DNA from: Streptomyces polyasparticus
Lineage (GTDB): Bacteria; Actinomycetota; Actinomycetes; Streptomycetales; Streptomycetaceae
Reading direction: 5' to 3'
Assembly (NCBI RefSeq): GCF_014493765.1
Contig: NZ_JACTVJ010000013.1
Location: 124,001-188,000 of the forward strand
DNA: 64,000 nucleotides
In this document: piece by piece, positions 61,922 through 64,000 of the stretch
Layout: each line of letters opens with the position of its first letter
Numbering within the stretch: position 1 is the first letter of the stretch
Notes under the pieces: model-generated
The model's database searches: none
Seen by the model: the letters and a program-made list of their open reading frames with translations, nothing else
Told to the model about the DNA's origin: nothing
Program-made: the position numbers and the translations under genes

Positions 61922-64000
61922 TCAGTCCCGGCCGAGTCCCGGAAGGTCCGGGGCCGCCTTCGCCGGTGTGCGCTCCAGTTCCTCCAGGGCCACCCGTATC
62001 GCCGTGTCCAGCTGGGGATCGCGGCCTGCCGCATGGTCCTGCGGGGCGGTCACCACCTCGATGTCCGGGTCGACGCCGTGGTTCTCCACGTCCCAGCCCG
62101 GGCCCTCCAGCCAGATCGCGTACTTGGGCTGGGTGACCAGGGTGCCGTCGACCAGACGGTAGCGGCTGTCGATGCCGATGACGCCGCCCCAGGTGCGCAC
62201 GCCGACGACCGGGCCGATGCCGAGTGCCTTGATGGCGGCGTTGACGATGTCGCCGTCCGAGCCCGAGAACTCGTTGGCCACCGAGACCACCGGGCCGCGC
62301 GGCGCGTCCGCCGGATAGCTGAACGGGCGGCGGCCGCGCGGCAGGTCCCAGCCGACGATGCGGCGGGCGAGCTTCTCGACCACGAGCTGCGAGGTGTGGC
62401 CGCCGCGGTTCTCGCGCACGTCCACGACCAGGCCCTCGCGGGCCACCTCCACGCGCAGGTCGCGGTGGATCTGGGCCCAGCCGGGCGCCTGCATGTCGGG
62501 GACGTGGAGATAGCCGAGGCGGCCGCCCGACCGCTCGTGCACATACGCGCGGCGGCCGGCGACCCAGGCGTGGTAGCGCAGCGGTTCCTCGTCGGCGAGC
62601 GGGACCACGACCGCATGGCGTACGTCGCCGCCGCCGGAGGGCGAGACGGTGAGCTCGACGGTCTTGCCGGCCGAGCCGACCAGGAGCGGTCCCGGGCCGC
62701 GCAGCGGGTCCACGGGCCGGCCGTCGACGGCGACCAGGGCGTCGCCGGGGCGGACCGCGACGCCTGGTGCGGCGAGCGGGGAGCGCGCGTACGGGTCGGA
62801 GGTCTCCGAGGGCAGGATGCGGTCGATCCGCCAACTGCCGTCCTCGTGCCGGGAGATGTCGGCGCCGAGCAGGCCCTGGCGCGTATCGGATGAGCCGTAG
62901 CCGCCGTACGGGGTGACATAGGCGTGCGAGGTGCCGAGCTCGCCGTGCACCTCCCAGAGGAGGTCGACCAGGTCGTCGTGGGTGGCGACGCGTTCCAGGA
63001 CCGGGCGGTAGCGGTCGAGGACGCCGTCCCAGTCGATGCCGCCGAGGTCGGGGCGCCAGAAGTTCTGGCGCATGAGCCGGCCGGTCTCCTCGTACATCTG
63101 CCGCCATTCCGCGGCGGGTTCGATCTGCTGGCGGATACGGGACAGGTCGACGGTGATGTTGGAGTCGCTGCTCTCGTCGGTGGAGGGGCGGCGGTCGCTG
63201 GGGATGACCTTCAGGACCTCGCCGGTGTGCAGCAGGACGCGCTTGCCGTCGCCGGTGACGGTGAAGTGGTGGGCGTCGGTGGCCAGTTCCTCGATCTGCT
63301 GCTGCGCCAGGTCGTAGCGTTCGAGCTCGGTGCGCGGGCCCGGGTCGTCGGGGGTGGCGCGGGAGACGCCGAGTGCGCCGCGTACGGGATGGCGCAGCCA
63401 CAGGACGCCGTCCTTGGCTGCCCGCAGGGTGGAGTAGCGGGCGGCCTCGACGGGGAACGGGATGATCCGGTCGGCGAGTCCGTCGAGGTCGATCCGGGTC
63501 GCGGGCTGGTCCTCGCCGCCCGGGACCTCCTCGCTCTTCTCGGTGGACTCGAAGGGGCGGCCGTGGCGCTGCGGTCCGAAGGGGGACGGGGTGGTCGCCG
63601 CGAGCGTGATCAGGTGCGGGCGGCAGGCGCCGACGAAGGCGAGGTCGAAGACATGCGCGTCGTAGACCGGGTCGAAGGAGCGCTCCGAGAGGAACGCGAG
63701 GTGCTTGCCGTCGAGCGTGAAGGCCGGCGAGAAGTCACGGAAGCGCAGTGGCGTGGCCTCGGTGACGGAGAGGTCGGCGGTGTTGGCGAGCTTCAACTGC
63801 CGTAGCGGGGAAGGGCCCGCGTGCGACCAGGCGAGCCAGGCCGAGTCCGGCGAGAAGACCAGGCCGGTGGCGTCGCCGTCCTCGCTTCTGTCCACCTCGC
63901 GCACCTCGCCGCTCTCGCGGTCGACCAGGAGCACCCGGCCGTCGTGCGAGGCGACCGCGGCGCGGCTGCCGTCGGGCGCCATCGCGAGTGAGAGGACCCG
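61922..64000 (-). CDS. tricorn-type S41 protease (5' end outside window)
   Basis: 693 codons visible, running off the right edge. The N-terminal visible part has beta-propeller repeats (MAPDGSRAAVASHDGRVLLV, GLVFSPDSAWLAWSHAG), then a core with GTSHAYVTPYGGYG (tricorn catalytic His), a PDZ-like part (APGVAVRPGDALVAVDGRPV), DVRENRGGHTSQLVVEKL and the nucleophile region ANEFSGSDGDIVNAAIKALG. The C-terminal ~50 residues are acidic/Pro-rich. Tricorn proteases digest peptides released by the proteasome; Streptomyces has such homologues. The catalytic residues appear intact. Confidence 0.92.
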   Translation of the reverse strand, partial: RVLSLAMAPDGSRAAVASHDGRVLLVDRESGEVREVDRSEDGDATGLVFSPDSAWLAWSHAGPSPLRQLKLANTADLSVTEATPLRFRDFSPAFTLDGKHLAFLSERSFDPVYDAHVFDLAFVGACRPHLITLAATTPSPFGPQRHGRPFESTEKSEEVPGGEDQPATRIDLDGLADRIIPFPVEAARYSTLRAAKDGVLWLRHPVRGALGVSRATPDDPGPRTELERYDLAQQQIEELATDAHHFTVTGDGKRVLLHTGEVLKVIPSDRRPSTDESSDSNITVDLSRIRQQIEPAAEWRQMYEETGRLMRQNFWRPDLGGIDWDGVLDRYRPVLERVATHDDLVDLLWEVHGELGTSHAYVTPYGGYGSSDTRQGLLGADISRHEDGSWRIDRILPSETSDPYARSPLAAPGVAVRPGDALVAVDGRPVDPLRGPGPLLVGSAGKTVELTVSPSGGGDVRHAVVVPLADEEPLRYHAWVAGRRAYVHERSGGRLGYLHVPDMQAPGWAQIHRDLRVEVAREGLVVDVRENRGGHTSQLVVEKLARRIVGWDLPRGRRPFSYPADAPRGPVVSVANEFSGSDGDIVNAAIKALGIGPVVGVRTWGGVIGIDSRYRLVDGTLVTQPKYAIWLEGPGWDVENHGVDPDIEVVTAPQDHAAGRDPQLDTAIRVALEELERTPAKAAPDLPGLGRD

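Noticed and set aside
59029-62034. 1001-codon open frame antisense to the TagF-like gene
   Set aside because: No recognisable domain; the + strand TagF motifs are unambiguous.

Overview
The window is a gene-dense chromosomal segment of very high GC with strong third-position GC bias, many GTG starts and short overlapping operons. Family content and gene order (glyS–znuACB–zur–uppS–recO, TerB-like–leuA–M4 protease, phoH–ybeY–CNNM) point to Streptomyces or a very close relative. I see no rRNA, tRNA, CRISPR array, insertion sequence or prophage. Both ends are cut: an alpha/beta hydrolase at the left edge and a tricorn-type protease at the right edge.

Layout. 1–6.7 kb: small redox and regulatory genes (aldo/keto reductase + TetR, HAD hydrolase, quinone-oxidoreductase-like MDR divergent from TetR) with two well-formed TetR-type palindromes, plus a secreted DUF4394 protein. 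6.8–14.4 kb: glycyl-tRNA synthetase, the zinc uptake operon znuACB with two Zur boxes placed over its promoter, zur, a SUKH/YcxB pair, undecaprenyl diphosphate synthase and RecO. 14.5–26.3 kb: a catabolic locus with a GH42 beta-galactosidase, a FadR-type GntR regulator, a dipeptide-family ABC transporter (binding protein, permease, permease–ATPase fusion, ATPase), a DapA/NanA-type aldolase and a secreted GH33 sialidase. A shared operator core, ACGTAGGACGT, lies upstream of both the transporter operon and the sialidase, which suggests one sialoglycan/sialic acid regulon. 26.4–31.4 kb: a DesK/LuxR-type two-component system, an MMPL exporter and a zinc-ribbon/TerB protein. 31.5–35.1 kb: leuA with a 15-codon leucine-rich leader peptide, then a protealysin-like M4 protease paired with an emfourin-type inhibitor.

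35.1–47.4 kb: an SDR gene, a 30–31 bp tandem repeat array leading into an operator palindrome, an XRE regulator, era, and a phoH–ybeY–CNNM–MmcQ run followed by an MFS exporter with its divergent XRE regulator, two tandem paralogous lipoproteins and a cytidine-deaminase-like protein. The phoH gene carries a 360-residue in-frame intein with a LAGLIDADG homing endonuclease between Walker A and Walker B; this is the most distinctive feature of the window. era is separated from its usual downstream position and inverted.

47.4–64 kb: a WxL-like surface-protein locus (small secreted protein, WxL-like protein, DUF916-type membrane-anchored partner), a PfkB sugar kinase divergent from a GH4 6-phospho-glycosidase, glucarate dehydratase divergent from IclR, HIT protein–RNase Z, a membrane acyltransferase next to a TagF-like poly(glycerol-phosphate) polymerase (probable teichoic-acid-type polymer synthesis), and the tricorn protease. 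Several convergent gene pairs are closed by long perfect hairpins.
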